Positions 12,547 through 21,655 of a stretch of 64,000 nt of DNA are shown one piece after another. Position 1 is the first letter of the stretch; each line of letters opens with the position of its first letter. The notes under the pieces are model-generated. The model was not told the origin of the DNA. It searched no databases and worked only from the letters and a program-made list of their open reading frames with translations. The position numbers were made by a program, and so were the translations under genes. This DNA is from Planctomycetota bacterium (GTDB taxonomy: Bacteria; Planctomycetota; SZUA-567; H5-PLA8): positions 124,001-188,000 of the forward strand of contig JAKLKQ010000001.1 of NCBI GenBank assembly GCA_023150555.1, read 5' to 3'.

Positions 12547-14460
12547 ATGATCGTCTTTCGCCACGGTGATTACATTCTCAGTGCGCCCAAGGCGCAGGCC
12601 GGGAAACTCGGCTTGTGTCCGATCACCGGCAAGATCTTGCGCATTCCCGAAGCGTCGCCGAACCTGAAGGGCCGCCTGGGCCCCGACGCGTTCGCCGCGG
12701 TAGCCGCCTTCGTCGATGAGGCCACCGTCGCCGACGCGGTGGAGGCCGAGGAAGCCGAAGAGGCCGTCGAGGCCGAAGAAGCCGTCGAAGCCGTGCCCGT
12801 CGCCAGCGAAGCGCTGGAGGAAGTAGCTGAGATCGAAGCCCCCGCCGAAGCCGAGGCTGAGGAAGAGGAACTCGAGGCGCCCGCCGAGCCGCTGGAAGAA
12901 GTCGCCGAGATCGAAGCCCCCGCCGAAGCCGAAGCTGAGGAAGAGGAACTCGAGGCGCCCGCCGAAGAGGCGGTCGTGGAAGAGGAATCCGTCGCCGCTG
13001 CGCCGGTGGAAGAGGCCGAGCTGGAGGAGGAGACGCTGGAGGAACTCGAGGTCGAAGCCGAAGAGCCCGAAGCGACCGAGGAACTCGAGGAACCCGTCGA
13101 AGAGCTGGCCGAAGCGCCCGAGGAGGCCGAAGAACTCGAGGAAGAGGTCGCCGAGGAGCTTGCCGAAGCCCCCGCGGAAGTCGAAGAACTCGCGGTGGAA
13201 GAGGAACTTGTCGAAGAGCCCGCCGAAGCCGTTGAAGAACCGGCCGAAGCGCCCGCGGAAGCTGAAGAAGAGCTCGAGGAACTTGCCGAGGAGCCCGCGG
13301 AGGTCGAGGAACTCGAAGAGGAGGCTGCCGAAGTAGAGGAGATCACGGCGGTCACCGACGAGCCCGAGGAACTCGAGGCGCTCGATCCTGCCGAGGCCGC
13401 CGCCGCAGTGGAGGTTGAAGAAGAGGTCGCTGAAGAGGTCGGCGAGGGCACCGAAGTCGACGCCGAAGCGGCCGTCGAGGAGGTCGAGGAAGCCGAAGAG
13501 ATCGAGGAGGCCGGGGACGCCGGCGACGAACGCCGCCGCCGCATCAAGGACAAGAAGAAGGACCGCAAGCGCCGCAAGCGGCTGGAAGCCAAGCGCGCCG
13601 CCGCCGCTGCCGCAAGCGGCGAAGCCGAGGCGGTCGAAGAGCCTGGCGAAGAGGCCGCCGAAGAAGTAGCCGAGGATGCGCCGGAAGAGGCGCCCGTCGA
13701 GGTGGCCGCGGCTGCCGGCGATGCAGTCGACGGCGTCATCGGCGCCCTGGACGAGGAAGAGAAGCCCGCCGAAGAGGAAGCGCCCGCCGAGGAAGCAGAG
13801 GCCGCCGAAACCGCCGAAGTCCCCGCCGGCAAGGCCGGCCGAATGGGCCGTGGCGGTCGCACCTCGCGCCTGGGCAAGAAGGACGGCGCCGGAAAGTCGG
13901 GCCTGCGCGACCGCGCGGGGCGCTCGGGCGACCGCGGCAAGGTCGGAGCCAAGGACCGCGGCGCGCGCCGCAGCCGCCTTGGCAAGGCCGTCGGCGACGA
14001 AGGCGCACCCAAAAAGAGCAAGACGCTGCTGATCGTCATCCTTCTGCTGCTGGTGGCCGGAGGCGGCGGCGTGGCCGCCATGCTCTTCGTACCCGGCGCG
14101 GACGTGCTGGGCCTGCGCCCGATCTTCGGCATGGATGCCAAGAAGGACGGCGACAAGACCGACAAGAAGGACGAGGCGAAGACCGAAGCTCCCGCCGAAG
14201 GCGATGCCAAGACCGACGCCGAAGCCGGTGAAAAGACCGATGCCGGCAGCACCGACACCGCACCCAGCACCGACACCGCACCCAGCACCGACACCGCGCC
14301 CAGCACAGACACGCCCGCGGAAGGCGGTATGAACCCGACCGACAACCCCGCGCCCACCGAAGGCACCGAGGGCGCCGCCGCCAAGACCGAGGATGCCGCG
14401 CCCGCCCCGGCGGCCGAGAAGAAGTCGGTCGAACTGCCCGAAGGCTTCGAAGAGAAGTAA
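12547..14460 (+). CDS. Glu/Ala-rich single-pass membrane protein of unknown function
   Basis: A 637-residue protein. The first 55 residues look folded (MIVFRHGDYILSAPK). Residues about 58-328 are almost entirely Glu, Ala, Val, Pro and Leu in degenerate EEx and EAPAEA repeats, with one 20-plus-residue block repeated almost perfectly. A basic cluster (KDKKKDRKRRKR) follows near 335, then a second acidic tract, a Gly/Arg-rich region and one membrane helix at about 490-515. The tail is Asp/Thr/Lys-rich with several STDTAP copies. The start is the ATG after a G-rich stretch behind a good promoter. No family is recognised. It could be an electrostatic spacer or scaffold at the membrane. Confidence 0.75.
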   Translation: MIVFRHGDYILSAPKAQAGKLGLCPITGKILRIPEASPNLKGRLGPDAFAAVAAFVDEATVADAVEAEEAEEAVEAEEAVEAVPVASEALEEVAEIEAPAEAEAEEEELEAPAEPLEEVAEIEAPAEAEAEEEELEAPAEEAVVEEESVAAAPVEEAELEEETLEELEVEAEEPEATEELEEPVEELAEAPEEAEELEEEVAEELAEAPAEVEELAVEEELVEEPAEAVEEPAEAPAEAEEELEELAEEPAEVEELEEEAAEVEEITAVTDEPEELEALDPAEAAAAVEVEEEVAEEVGEGTEVDAEAAVEEVEEAEEIEEAGDAGDERRRRIKDKKKDRKRRKRLEAKRAAAAAASGEAEAVEEPGEEAAEEVAEDAPEEAPVEVAAAAGDAVDGVIGALDEEEKPAEEEAPAEEAEAAETAEVPAGKAGRMGRGGRTSRLGKKDGAGKSGLRDRAGRSGDRGKVGAKDRGARRSRLGKAVGDEGAPKKSKTLLIVILLLLVAGGGGVAAMLFVPGADVLGLRPIFGMDAKKDGDKTDKKDEAKTEAPAEGDAKTDAEAGEKTDAGSTDTAPSTDTAPSTDTAPSTDTPAEGGMNPTDNPAPTEGTEGAAAKTEDAAPAPAAEKKSVELPEGFEEK

Positions 14461-14484
14461 GCTGAAAAGAAGTCGCCGCGCGCG

Positions 14485-15738
14485 TCAGGCCGCGGCGCCG
14501 ATCTCCCCTCTCCGCGGCTTCAGGTCCGGCACGCCAAACGCGACCAGCGCGCTCAGCAGCGCGATGCCGCCGGTGAAGACAAAGACCAGCTCGTAGCCCA
14601 GATTCACCCAGATCAGCCCGCCCAGGAACGGCACCGACATCGAGAAGACGTGGTCGATGGTGATGCCCAGCGAGAGCGTCGACGCTGTCTCATCGGCGTC
14701 GTCGGAGATGGAACTCGCGTAGACCGCGCGCGCCGAACCCGCGAAGAACAGGATGTGGTCGAGGATGTAGAACAGGCTCACGACCGCCAGCGCCACGCCG
14801 GGCGGGAACAGCCGCTCACTGTAGCCGTACATCACGCACACGGCCACCAAAAGCACCGCGTCGAAGGTGAGCACGCGGCGCGGGCCGAAGCGGTCGATCA
14901 GCCGGCCGATCCACGGCTGCGCGAACAGGTTCGTCACGTGCGTGACCGTCCACAGGATCGCGATGTGCTCCAGCGGCTGCTCGTAGACCTTCACCAGCAC
15001 CCAGATCGCGAAAGTGATGAAGACCTGCTTGCGCACGCCGAAGAGCGCGCACAGTGCGTAATAGCGCGTGAACTTCTTACGCACCACCAGGCGCAGGCGC
15101 TTGGGGCGGATGCCCGGCACGCCGCGCATCGCGACCAGCATCGAGACCATCGACAGCCCGGCCAGGCCCGCCGCCACCAGCAGGAAGGTCTCGTACTCCA
15201 GGCCCGCCACCGAACGCAGGCACCACACGAAGCTCGCCGCGCCCAGGCTGGCCAGCGTCGACCAGAAACCCACCCGGCCCAGGCGCGCGCCGGCGTCCGA
15301 CAACGCGCCTCGGTCCAGAATGATGCAGCGCTCCATCGTGCCGCCAAGATGAAAGCCCGCGCTGTGCAGCATGATCAGCAGGATCATCGGCAGCCCGGGC
15401 AGGATGCCCGCCGGCCCGTCGGCCAGCGCCTGCGGCGTGATCAAAGCCAGCCACGCCAGGCCCACCGTCATGGCAAAGGTCGAGAGTACAAACAGGCGCG
15501 CCTCGGTCATTCCGCCCAGCAGAAGCGCGTAGAAGACGACCGCGAAGCCCTGGGACTCGCGCGGGAATTCCAGGAAACTGCGGAACCACGCGCCCATCGC
15601 GTAGCGGTCGCTGAGGTAGTTCGCGAGGTTGACCTCGTACATCGTGGTGCTGGCGCCGAAGAGCGCGAAGGCCACGATCAGCAGCGCATACATGCGCCGG
15701 CCGGGGCCCGATTCGGCAGCAAGGCCGCGCGCGCCCAT
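14485..15738 (-). CDS. MFS-type transporter
   Basis: A 417-residue polytopic protein with about twelve hydrophobic segments, consistent with the major facilitator superfamily. The ATG at 15738 overlaps the stop of the upstream ABC permease gene as TGATG, so translation is probably coupled; longer in-frame starts would run into that gene. Substrate cannot be deduced, but joint expression with an ABC exporter points to efflux or export. It converges on the acidic-protein gene. Confidence 0.78.
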   Translation of the reverse strand: MGARGLAAESGPGRRMYALLIVAFALFGASTTMYEVNLANYLSDRYAMGAWFRSFLEFPRESQGFAVVFYALLLGGMTEARLFVLSTFAMTVGLAWLALITPQALADGPAGILPGLPMILLIMLHSAGFHLGGTMERCIILDRGALSDAGARLGRVGFWSTLASLGAASFVWCLRSVAGLEYETFLLVAAGLAGLSMVSMLVAMRGVPGIRPKRLRLVVRKKFTRYYALCALFGVRKQVFITFAIWVLVKVYEQPLEHIAILWTVTHVTNLFAQPWIGRLIDRFGPRRVLTFDAVLLVAVCVMYGYSERLFPPGVALAVVSLFYILDHILFFAGSARAVYASSISDDADETASTLSLGITIDHVFSMSVPFLGGLIWVNLGYELVFVFTGGIALLSALVAFGVPDLKPRRGEIGAAA

Positions 15739-16661
15739 CAACTCTGGATGTCCCGTTCTTTGAAAAGCACCATCGCCGCAGACAGGAAGGCGATCAGGTA
15801 GGCGCCCAGATGCACCAGCGAGACGTAGATCTCGCCGACCTTGACGTGCTCGTAGAAGCACTGCTGCCAGCGCATCATGTGCGTCACGAACAGGTACGGG
15901 TAGAGCCAGTCGAGAAACGGCATCATGCGCAGGGTTAGCACCGCGAAATAGATGGACAGCGTCAGCACATAGGCCATCGCCGCCGTGTTCGCCAGCGAGG
16001 AGATCAGCAGCGCCAGCGCGGCCAGCACGGCCATGCCCATCGTCGCGAACAGCGCCGCGAGCACGAAGCGGTCTGCCGTTTCCGCCGCCGGCACCATCGA
16101 CGCGCCGCCTTCGCCGTTCTGAAAGACCACGTTGATCGTGTACAGGTCACCGGTGCCGAAGCAGGCGATCCCGCAGGCCAGCAACAGCGCGATGGCGAAG
16201 ACCGACAGCGCCAGCGCGTAGCCGCACAGGATCGCGAACTTGCCCAGCAACAGGCCGCTGCGCGGCAGCGGGCGGATCAGGCACGCGCGGAGCGTGCCGC
16301 CCTCGGCCTCGCCCGCCACCATCAGCCCCGACGCCACCGCGACGAAAATCGGGATCAGCATGCGGAAGACCGGCAGCATGGCGTGCGCCGTCATGTAGTA
16401 CCCGTTCACGAAATCGTTCTTGCTGTCGAAGTTCATGCTCGCGGTGCGGAAGAACGTGATCGTCGTCTTGAACTCCAGGTAGTGGAAGACGATGGTGATC
16501 AGCGTGATCACCGCCGCCAGTACCAGAAACGGCACCCAGGTGATGCGACGGCCCAGCAGCTTGACCCACTCGAAGCGCAGCACCGCCCACACGCCCCCGA
16601 GCACGCTCAGGCCTTCGGGCGCGGTTCGTCCGGAAGCGGCGTTCGCCGCGGATTCGTTCAT
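15738..16661 (-). CDS. ABC-2 type transporter permease
   Basis: A 307-residue membrane subunit with six predicted helices and a large extracytoplasmic loop after the first. This is the architecture of ABC-2 exporters of drugs, polysaccharides or lipids. The segment LMVAGEAEGGTLRACLIRPL is the family coupling region, where an E-x-x-x-G-T-L turn precedes the second helix. The ATG at 16661 overlaps the stop of the ATPase gene as ATGA, so the two are translationally coupled. Confidence 0.88.
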   Translation of the reverse strand: MNESAANAASGRTAPEGLSVLGGVWAVLRFEWVKLLGRRITWVPFLVLAAVITLITIVFHYLEFKTTITFFRTASMNFDSKNDFVNGYYMTAHAMLPVFRMLIPIFVAVASGLMVAGEAEGGTLRACLIRPLPRSGLLLGKFAILCGYALALSVFAIALLLACGIACFGTGDLYTINVVFQNGEGGASMVPAAETADRFVLAALFATMGMAVLAALALLISSLANTAAMAYVLTLSIYFAVLTLRMMPFLDWLYPYLFVTHMMRWQQCFYEHVKVGEIYVSLVHLGAYLIAFLSAAMVLFKERDIQS

Positions 16662-17635
16662 GCCTCCGCCTTTCGCGCCACGTTCGATTCCTTGCTGGTG
16701 GTGCGCTCCAGGAAGATGCGCTCCAGCCACGCCGGCTCGGGTGTCAGCGCGCGCACCGCGAAGCCCGCCTGCACCAGCAGCGCGTTGACGTCCTCCGCGC
16801 GCGCGCCCTTCAGCGCGAAGTACAGCGCCGGGCGCTGGCCATCCACCAGCCGGGGCTCCAGGCCCAACTTTCCGCGCAGGAACTCCGCGGCCTCGGCAGG
16901 CCGGCCGGTCTCGACGCGCAGGCGGCGGTGTTCGCGTTCCAACTCGTCGAGCGCACCCTGCAGGATCGTCTGCCCGTGGTCCATGATCGCAGCGCGGTTG
17001 CAGAGGTTCTCGACTTCGCCCAGGAAGTGGCTGGAGAGAAAGACCGTCAGCCCGTCGTCGCGCGCCAGCGATAGCAGCAGTTCGCGGACTTCGCGGATGC
17101 CGTGCGGATCCAGCCCGTCGGTGGGTTCGTCGAGGATCATCAGCTCGGGGCGCGGCAGCAGGCACGCGGCGATGCCGAGGCGCTGCTTCATGCCGTGGCT
17201 GTAGACGGCGACCTTGTCGTCCGCGCGCTTCGACAGGCCCACGCGGTCCAGCGCCTCGTCCAATTCGCGCACCGACACGCCGCCGCTGAGCCCCGCGAAG
17301 ATCTCGAGGTTCTTCCTTCCGGTCAGGTACGGGTAGAAGGCGGGGCGTTCGACGAAGGCGCCGACCTTCGCCAGCGCCGCGCGCGTGCCGTCGGCAAGGT
17401 CTCGTCCGGCGATGTGCACGGAACCCTGCGTGGGGTGGATCAGGCCCAGCGCCATGCGGATGGTGGTGGACTTGCCCGCGCCGTTGGGGCCCAGGAAGCC
17501 GAAGACGTCGCCGCGATACACGGTCAGTTCGAGATTGTCGACGGCGACAAGGTGCTTGCTGCCCGAGCCGAAGAAGCGCCGCCGGAAGACCTTGGTCAGC
17601 CCGCGGGTCTCCAGCAGCGGTTCGGAAAGAGGCAT
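16658..17635 (-). CDS. ABC transporter ATP-binding protein (CcmA/NatA type)
   Basis: The 325-residue ATPase partner of the ABC-2 permease. It shows Walker A GPNGAGKS, the variant signature SHGMKQRLGIA, Walker B LMILDEPTDGLDP and the switch histidine in LSSHFLGE. A C-terminal extension of about 100 residues, typical of the NatA/DrrA group, follows. The start MPLSEP at 17635 is chosen from alignment to the family N-terminus. Export direction is inferred from the ABC-2 partner. Confidence 0.92.
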   Translation of the reverse strand: MPLSEPLLETRGLTKVFRRRFFGSGSKHLVAVDNLELTVYRGDVFGFLGPNGAGKSTTIRMALGLIHPTQGSVHIAGRDLADGTRAALAKVGAFVERPAFYPYLTGRKNLEIFAGLSGGVSVRELDEALDRVGLSKRADDKVAVYSHGMKQRLGIAACLLPRPELMILDEPTDGLDPHGIREVRELLLSLARDDGLTVFLSSHFLGEVENLCNRAAIMDHGQTILQGALDELEREHRRLRVETGRPAEAAEFLRGKLGLEPRLVDGQRPALYFALKGARAEDVNALLVQAGFAVRALTPEPAWLERIFLERTTSKESNVARKAEA

Positions 17636-17679
17636 GGCGGGATCCTGCGGCGGTGCGGCGGAGCGCTCCTGCGAGTGGC

Positions 17680-18525
17680 CTACGGAGCGGCCAACACGAA
17701 GACTTGCCGGTCCTTGTCCCACGCGGCGTTCTTGCCGTAGGCCTGCCACCAGGCATTGCAGGCGTCGGGACTGGACCACGTAACCGTCAGGTACTTGCGT
17801 TCTTCCTTCAGCGCGTCGGGGCCGCCGGGATGATCGTACGGCCTAAGGGTGTGCTCTTCGAGTTCCACCTTCCAGGCGTCCTGCTTGCTTTCGCCGGCGC
17901 TTTCCTCGTCCGCACCGGAGGCCTCGTCCTTCTTCTTGGCCTCCAGGAGTTCCTTGGGCTTCTCCGGCATCTTCTCGAACTCGCCCCTCTTGCTCACGTC
18001 GGGGATGACGACCAGGTGGCCCAGCACCCACTGCGCAACCCAGCGCGCGTTCTTGGCCTTCCCGGGCGCCAGGTTCTCGACCAGCTTCTCGAGCACCTCC
18101 TTCTCGGTGCCTTCCTTCAGGCGCCCGTCCTTCAGCAGGTAGAAAGCCATGCGCAGGGCAAGCACGCGCGCGGCGTCGCTGCTGGCTTCGTCGTCCAGCA
18201 CCTGGCGGTAGATGCCCAGCGCCATCTCAGGGTCGCTGGTGCACGCGCCCAGCAGGTCCAGGTACTCGCGGCGGTTGGATTCCACGACCACCGTTGCGAA
18301 ATTGCCTTCCAGGCCGTTCTCGGTGCCGGTGACCTTGATGTGGGCCTCGTTCAGCGCCTTGATCGCGTGGCTGCGCTCGCGCGAATCCTTCGTGGCGTAG
18401 ATGGCGGCGCCGGCCACCACCATCAGCAGGCCCGCCGCCACGGCCCACAGAGGGATGCCGCTGGGCTCGAGGCGCTCGGCGCCGCCGTGGGAAACCGGTT
18501 CGTCCTTCTTCTCGTGCTTGCTCAT
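17680..18525 (-). CDS. Single-pass membrane protein of unknown function
   Basis: A 281-residue protein with a short charged N-terminus, a membrane helix at about 25-45 (LWAVAAGLLMVVAGAAIY) and an outside domain. That domain begins with helical, repeat-like sequence (residues about 75-165, reminiscent of a HEAT-type arrangement) and ends with a charged Lys/Glu stretch and an aromatic C-terminus. No family is recognised. It lies between the ABC exporter and a pseudopilin gene on the same strand, 28 bp after the pseudopilin. Confidence 0.7.
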   Translation of the reverse strand: MSKHEKKDEPVSHGGAERLEPSGIPLWAVAAGLLMVVAGAAIYATKDSRERSHAIKALNEAHIKVTGTENGLEGNFATVVVESNRREYLDLLGACTSDPEMALGIYRQVLDDEASSDAARVLALRMAFYLLKDGRLKEGTEKEVLEKLVENLAPGKAKNARWVAQWVLGHLVVIPDVSKRGEFEKMPEKPKELLEAKKKDEASGADEESAGESKQDAWKVELEEHTLRPYDHPGGPDALKEERKYLTVTWSSPDACNAWWQAYGKNAAWDKDRQVFVLAAP

Positions 18526-18553
18526 GGTCCTGTTTTTTCCGCCTGCCTAATGG

Positions 18554-19060
18554 TCAGTCCGCGATGGAACCGTCGCTGAAGACGACGTTCTTGCCTCCCC
18601 AGCCGCCCTCCCCGGTGTCGGGATGGAAGCTCTCCAGATCGTAGAGCATGGGCGTGCGGCTGGGCCCCACCACGTCCTCGGGAAACCCGTCCTGGCCCTT
18701 GCCGTTAAGAGCGGCATTCCATTCGTAACTGGTCCCCTCCCGTTCGTAAAGCCCAAGCTTGTCGGCCGGGCAAGCCAGGACCTTGGGGTCGGGGGCGTAG
18801 GGCCTCAGAGTTTCGGCCAGCCCGGGCAGCGAGTCGTCCAGGCTCGGGCGCGGCGCCAGGGCCGGATACACGCCGTGGTGCTCGTTGGTGTACATCTGCA
18901 TCGCCTGGTAGACCTGCCGCAGGTTGCTCTTGCAGGCCGTGCGGCGGCCTTCGGCGCGGGCGCGGCCCAGCACGGGCAGCAGCAGCGCCGCCAGCAAAGC
19001 CAGGATGCCGATCACCACCAACATCTCGACCAGCGTGAAGCCGCGGAGCCGGAGCGTCAC
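18554..19060 (-). CDS. Type II/IV pseudopilin-like protein
   Basis: A 168-residue protein with a class III prepilin N-terminus: a short basic leader cut before RGFTLVEM, with the conserved Glu at +5 of the mature protein, then a hydrophobic helix VVIGILALLAALLLPVL. The C-terminal VVFSDGSIAD recalls the xDG tail of the many DUF1559-type pseudopilins in Planctomycetota. The GTG start at 19060 overlaps the stop of the upstream gene and is preceded by AGGAGG. No secretion ATPase or prepilin peptidase is nearby, so its machine is encoded elsewhere. Confidence 0.85.
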   Translation of the reverse strand: MTLRLRGFTLVEMLVVIGILALLAALLLPVLGRARAEGRRTACKSNLRQVYQAMQMYTNEHHGVYPALAPRPSLDDSLPGLAETLRPYAPDPKVLACPADKLGLYEREGTSYEWNAALNGKGQDGFPEDVVGPSRTPMLYDLESFHPDTGEGGWGGKNVVFSDGSIAD

Positions 19061-19689
19061 CGGACCTCCTTGGCGATCTTCAGGTTCTCGAGCGCCGTGT
19101 CATAGAGCGGCGCGAGCTCCGCGCGCTCCTCGCTGCTGGTGACCTTCAGGTAGGCCTGCAGCGCGCGCTCGACGACCTGCTCGAACTCACCCGAGCGCAC
19201 CATCTCGCGCATGCGCTTCTTCTCCTCGGGCGTGAGGTTCTCCAGGTGCTCGCGGGTTTCGGCCTGGCGCTTGCGAACCTCCTCGTGGAAGGCTTCCTTC
19301 TCTTCCTTGTTCATCTTGCGGTAGCGTTCCAGCGTCTGGCGAATGCCGCGGTCCATGGTCTCGCGCACCAGCTTGACGCGCTGGTCTTGCTTCAGGCGCT
19401 GCGCATAAGCGGTGAACTCGGGACTGCGGAAGAGCTCCCTGCGCTCGTTGACGTCCAGCCGGTTGAGCTGCTGGATGGCCGTATCGACGTCCATCGGCTC
19501 GCCATCTTCTTTAGCCATCAGCGCCTTCAGTTCGTCGGGCGTGCGGTCGCGGGCGCGCTCGGCCAGGAGCCGCCCGCCCGCGTAGCAGGCGGCCAGGATC
19601 GCGGCCACGATGGCCAACGACGTGCCCCAGCGCTTGGCGGCGCTGCGGCGGCTGGGGAGCCTGAGGGGGAGCCTCTCGTCGGGTGCCAT
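19057..19689 (-). CDS. Membrane-anchored helical protein of unknown function
   Basis: A 210-residue protein with a basic N-terminus and one membrane helix at about 24-42, then a highly charged, almost wholly helical outside region rich in Glu, Arg and Lys (for example LENLTPEEKKRMREMVRSGE), likely coiled-coil. The 4-bp overlap with the pseudopilin gene suggests that they act together, perhaps at the envelope. No family is recognised. Confidence 0.72.
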   Translation of the reverse strand: MAPDERLPLRLPSRRSAAKRWGTSLAIVAAILAACYAGGRLLAERARDRTPDELKALMAKEDGEPMDVDTAIQQLNRLDVNERRELFRSPEFTAYAQRLKQDQRVKLVRETMDRGIRQTLERYRKMNKEEKEAFHEEVRKRQAETREHLENLTPEEKKRMREMVRSGEFEQVVERALQAYLKVTSSEERAELAPLYDTALENLKIAKEVR

Positions 19690-19878
19690 AACCAGATCCT
19701 ATCCCTCCATTGGACGCCGCGCCAATCGCGAGCCTCGCACGCAAAGCCATGAAAAAAGAGGGGATACGCCTGCACTTGTCGGCACGTGTGAACCTCCCTA
19801 TCCTCCTCTTATTGGCGCATTCGGCGGCACGCTTTCGACGCCCGGACCCTCAAGCCGGCATAAATAAGGATTGCTACG

Positions 19879-21624
19879 ATGGCGGAGCGCGAGACCCTGG
19901 AAGTCGACGTCCTGGTCGTCGGCGGCGGCGTGGGCGGACTGGCCTGCGCGATCCACGTCGTGGACAAGGTCCACCAGCACAACCGCCTGCACCCCGGCAA
20001 CCCGTTCCCGATGCCCAACGTCCTGGTCATCGAGAAAGGCGTGAACGTCGGCGCGCACGTCCTGAGCGGCTGCGTGATGGACCCGCGCGGCATCGACGAA
20101 CTGATCCCCGACTGGCACCAGCGCGGCGCGCCCATCAGGCAGAAGGTCACCGAAGAGGAAGTCGCGCTGCTGACGCCGAAGGGCAAGATCCCCTTCCCCA
20201 CCCCCGCCCTGCCGCCGTACCTGCACAACCACGGCAACTACGTCGTGAGCCTCAGCGAAGTCGCGGCGTGGATGGGCGAGGAAGCCAAGAAGCGCGGCAT
20301 CGAGGTCCTGGAAGGCGTCGCCGGCGCGGAGCTGATTCTCGAAGACGGCGCCGTGCGCGGCGTGATCTGCAACGACACCGGCGTAGACAAGAACGGCAAG
20401 CCCGGCGCGAATTACACGCCCGGCGCGCGCATCATCGCAAAGGCCACCGTCTTCGCCGAAGGCGTGCGCGGCAGCCTGACCAAGGTCCTGGTCCGCAAGC
20501 TCAAGCTCGACGCCGACCGCAACCCGCAGACCTACGCCATCGGCACGAAGGAGCTCTGGGAAGTGCCCGCCGGCACCTTCCCCGCCGGCAAGGTCATGCA
20601 CACGCTGGGCTACCCGCTGCAGGAGCCGCCGTCGCCGTTCGCGCGCGAATACATCTTCGGCGGCAGCTTCATCTACGGACAGGACGAGACCCACGTCGTC
20701 GTCGGCCTGGTCGTCGGCCTGGACCACAAAGACCCCGCCGTCGACTGCCACAACGAACTCCAGCGCCTGAAGCTGCACCCCGAGATCCGTAAGATCGTCG
20801 AGCAAGGCAAGCTGGTCGCCTACGGTGCGAAGGCGATCCCCGAAGGCGGCTACTACGCCATGCCGCGCTTCTACGGCAACGGCTTCGTGATCGTCGGCGA
20901 TAGCGCCAGCTTCCTGAACCCCGCCCGCCTGAAGGGCGCGCACCTGGCCATGAAGTCGGGGATGCTGGCCGCCGAGGCCCTGGTGCCCGCGCTGGTCGCC
21001 GGAGATTGCAGCGAGCGCATGCTGGGCCGCTACGAAGACCTCTTCCGCAACAGCTGGGCGTTCGAGGAGCTCCACAGGAGCCGCAACTGGCGCGCGGCCT
21101 TCGCCGACGGCGTCGCCCGCGGCGTCATCCAGGACATCATCCAGCAGGCCACCGGCGGGCGCGGCCTTGTCGATCCGCTGACCGTGCACGCGGACCACGA
21201 ACGCACCGACCTCTTCGCCGCCCACTACCAGAACGGGCGCACCGTCGAGAAGGTCAAACCCGACGACAAGATCACCTTCAGCAAGATCACCGACGTCTAC
21301 CATTCCGGCACCGCGCACGGCGAGCACCAGCCCTGCCACTTGGTCGTCCCGGACAGCAACATCTGCGTCTACCGCTGCACCGCCGAGTTCGGCAATCCGT
21401 GCCAGCACTTCTGCCCTGCCAACGTCTACGAATGGATCCCGCCCAAGCCTGCGCCCGAGACCGAGGCCGTCAGCACCATGTACGGCGTGCACAACAAGGG
21501 CCACCTGCAGATCAACGCCGGCAACTGCGTGCACTGCAAGACCTGCGACATCAAGGACCCTTACGAGAATATCCTCTGGGTCACCCCCGAAGGGGGCGAC
21601 GGCCCGCGCTACCAGAAACTCTGA
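19879..21624 (+). CDS. Electron transfer flavoprotein-ubiquinone oxidoreductase
   Basis: ETF-QO passes electrons from reduced electron transfer flavoprotein, fed by fatty-acid and amino-acid dehydrogenases, to the membrane quinone pool. The 581-residue length is normal. Residues 13-20 carry the FAD-binding GGGVGG, and the segment GDSASFLNPARLKGAHLAMKSG is a family hallmark near residue 340. The C-terminal domain at about 495-560 has a 4Fe-4S cluster motif with four cysteines in CVHCKTCDIKDP plus an upstream CVYRC/CQHFC set. The ATG at 19879 follows AAGGA. No etfA or etfB gene is adjacent. Confidence 0.93.
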   Translation: MAERETLEVDVLVVGGGVGGLACAIHVVDKVHQHNRLHPGNPFPMPNVLVIEKGVNVGAHVLSGCVMDPRGIDELIPDWHQRGAPIRQKVTEEEVALLTPKGKIPFPTPALPPYLHNHGNYVVSLSEVAAWMGEEAKKRGIEVLEGVAGAELILEDGAVRGVICNDTGVDKNGKPGANYTPGARIIAKATVFAEGVRGSLTKVLVRKLKLDADRNPQTYAIGTKELWEVPAGTFPAGKVMHTLGYPLQEPPSPFAREYIFGGSFIYGQDETHVVVGLVVGLDHKDPAVDCHNELQRLKLHPEIRKIVEQGKLVAYGAKAIPEGGYYAMPRFYGNGFVIVGDSASFLNPARLKGAHLAMKSGMLAAEALVPALVAGDCSERMLGRYEDLFRNSWAFEELHRSRNWRAAFADGVARGVIQDIIQQATGGRGLVDPLTVHADHERTDLFAAHYQNGRTVEKVKPDDKITFSKITDVYHSGTAHGEHQPCHLVVPDSNICVYRCTAEFGNPCQHFCPANVYEWIPPKPAPETEAVSTMYGVHNKGHLQINAGNCVHCKTCDIKDPYENILWVTPEGGDGPRYQKL

Positions 21625-21631
21625 CAAATAA

Positions 21632-21652
21632 GGAATTCGGAATTCGAATTGA
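21632..21652. repeat. Heptamer tandem repeat (GGAATTC type)
   Basis: Three consecutive 7-bp units (GGAATTC, GGAATTC, GAATTGA) fill the gap between the convergent ETF-QO and murQ stop codons. Confidence 0.6.
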
Positions 21653-21655
21653 GGC

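Noticed and set aside
13000..14340. CRISPR-like short repeats
   Set aside because: The repeats are in frame within a coding region (Glu/Ala and STDTAP codons) and lack unique spacers. No CRISPR array or cas gene is seen anywhere in the window.
12570..14384. A 604-codon Ser-rich frame on the minus strand
   Set aside because: It is the mirror of the Glu/Ala-rich gene: GAG/GAA codons read backwards give Ser. The plus-strand gene has the promoter, start and membrane helix.
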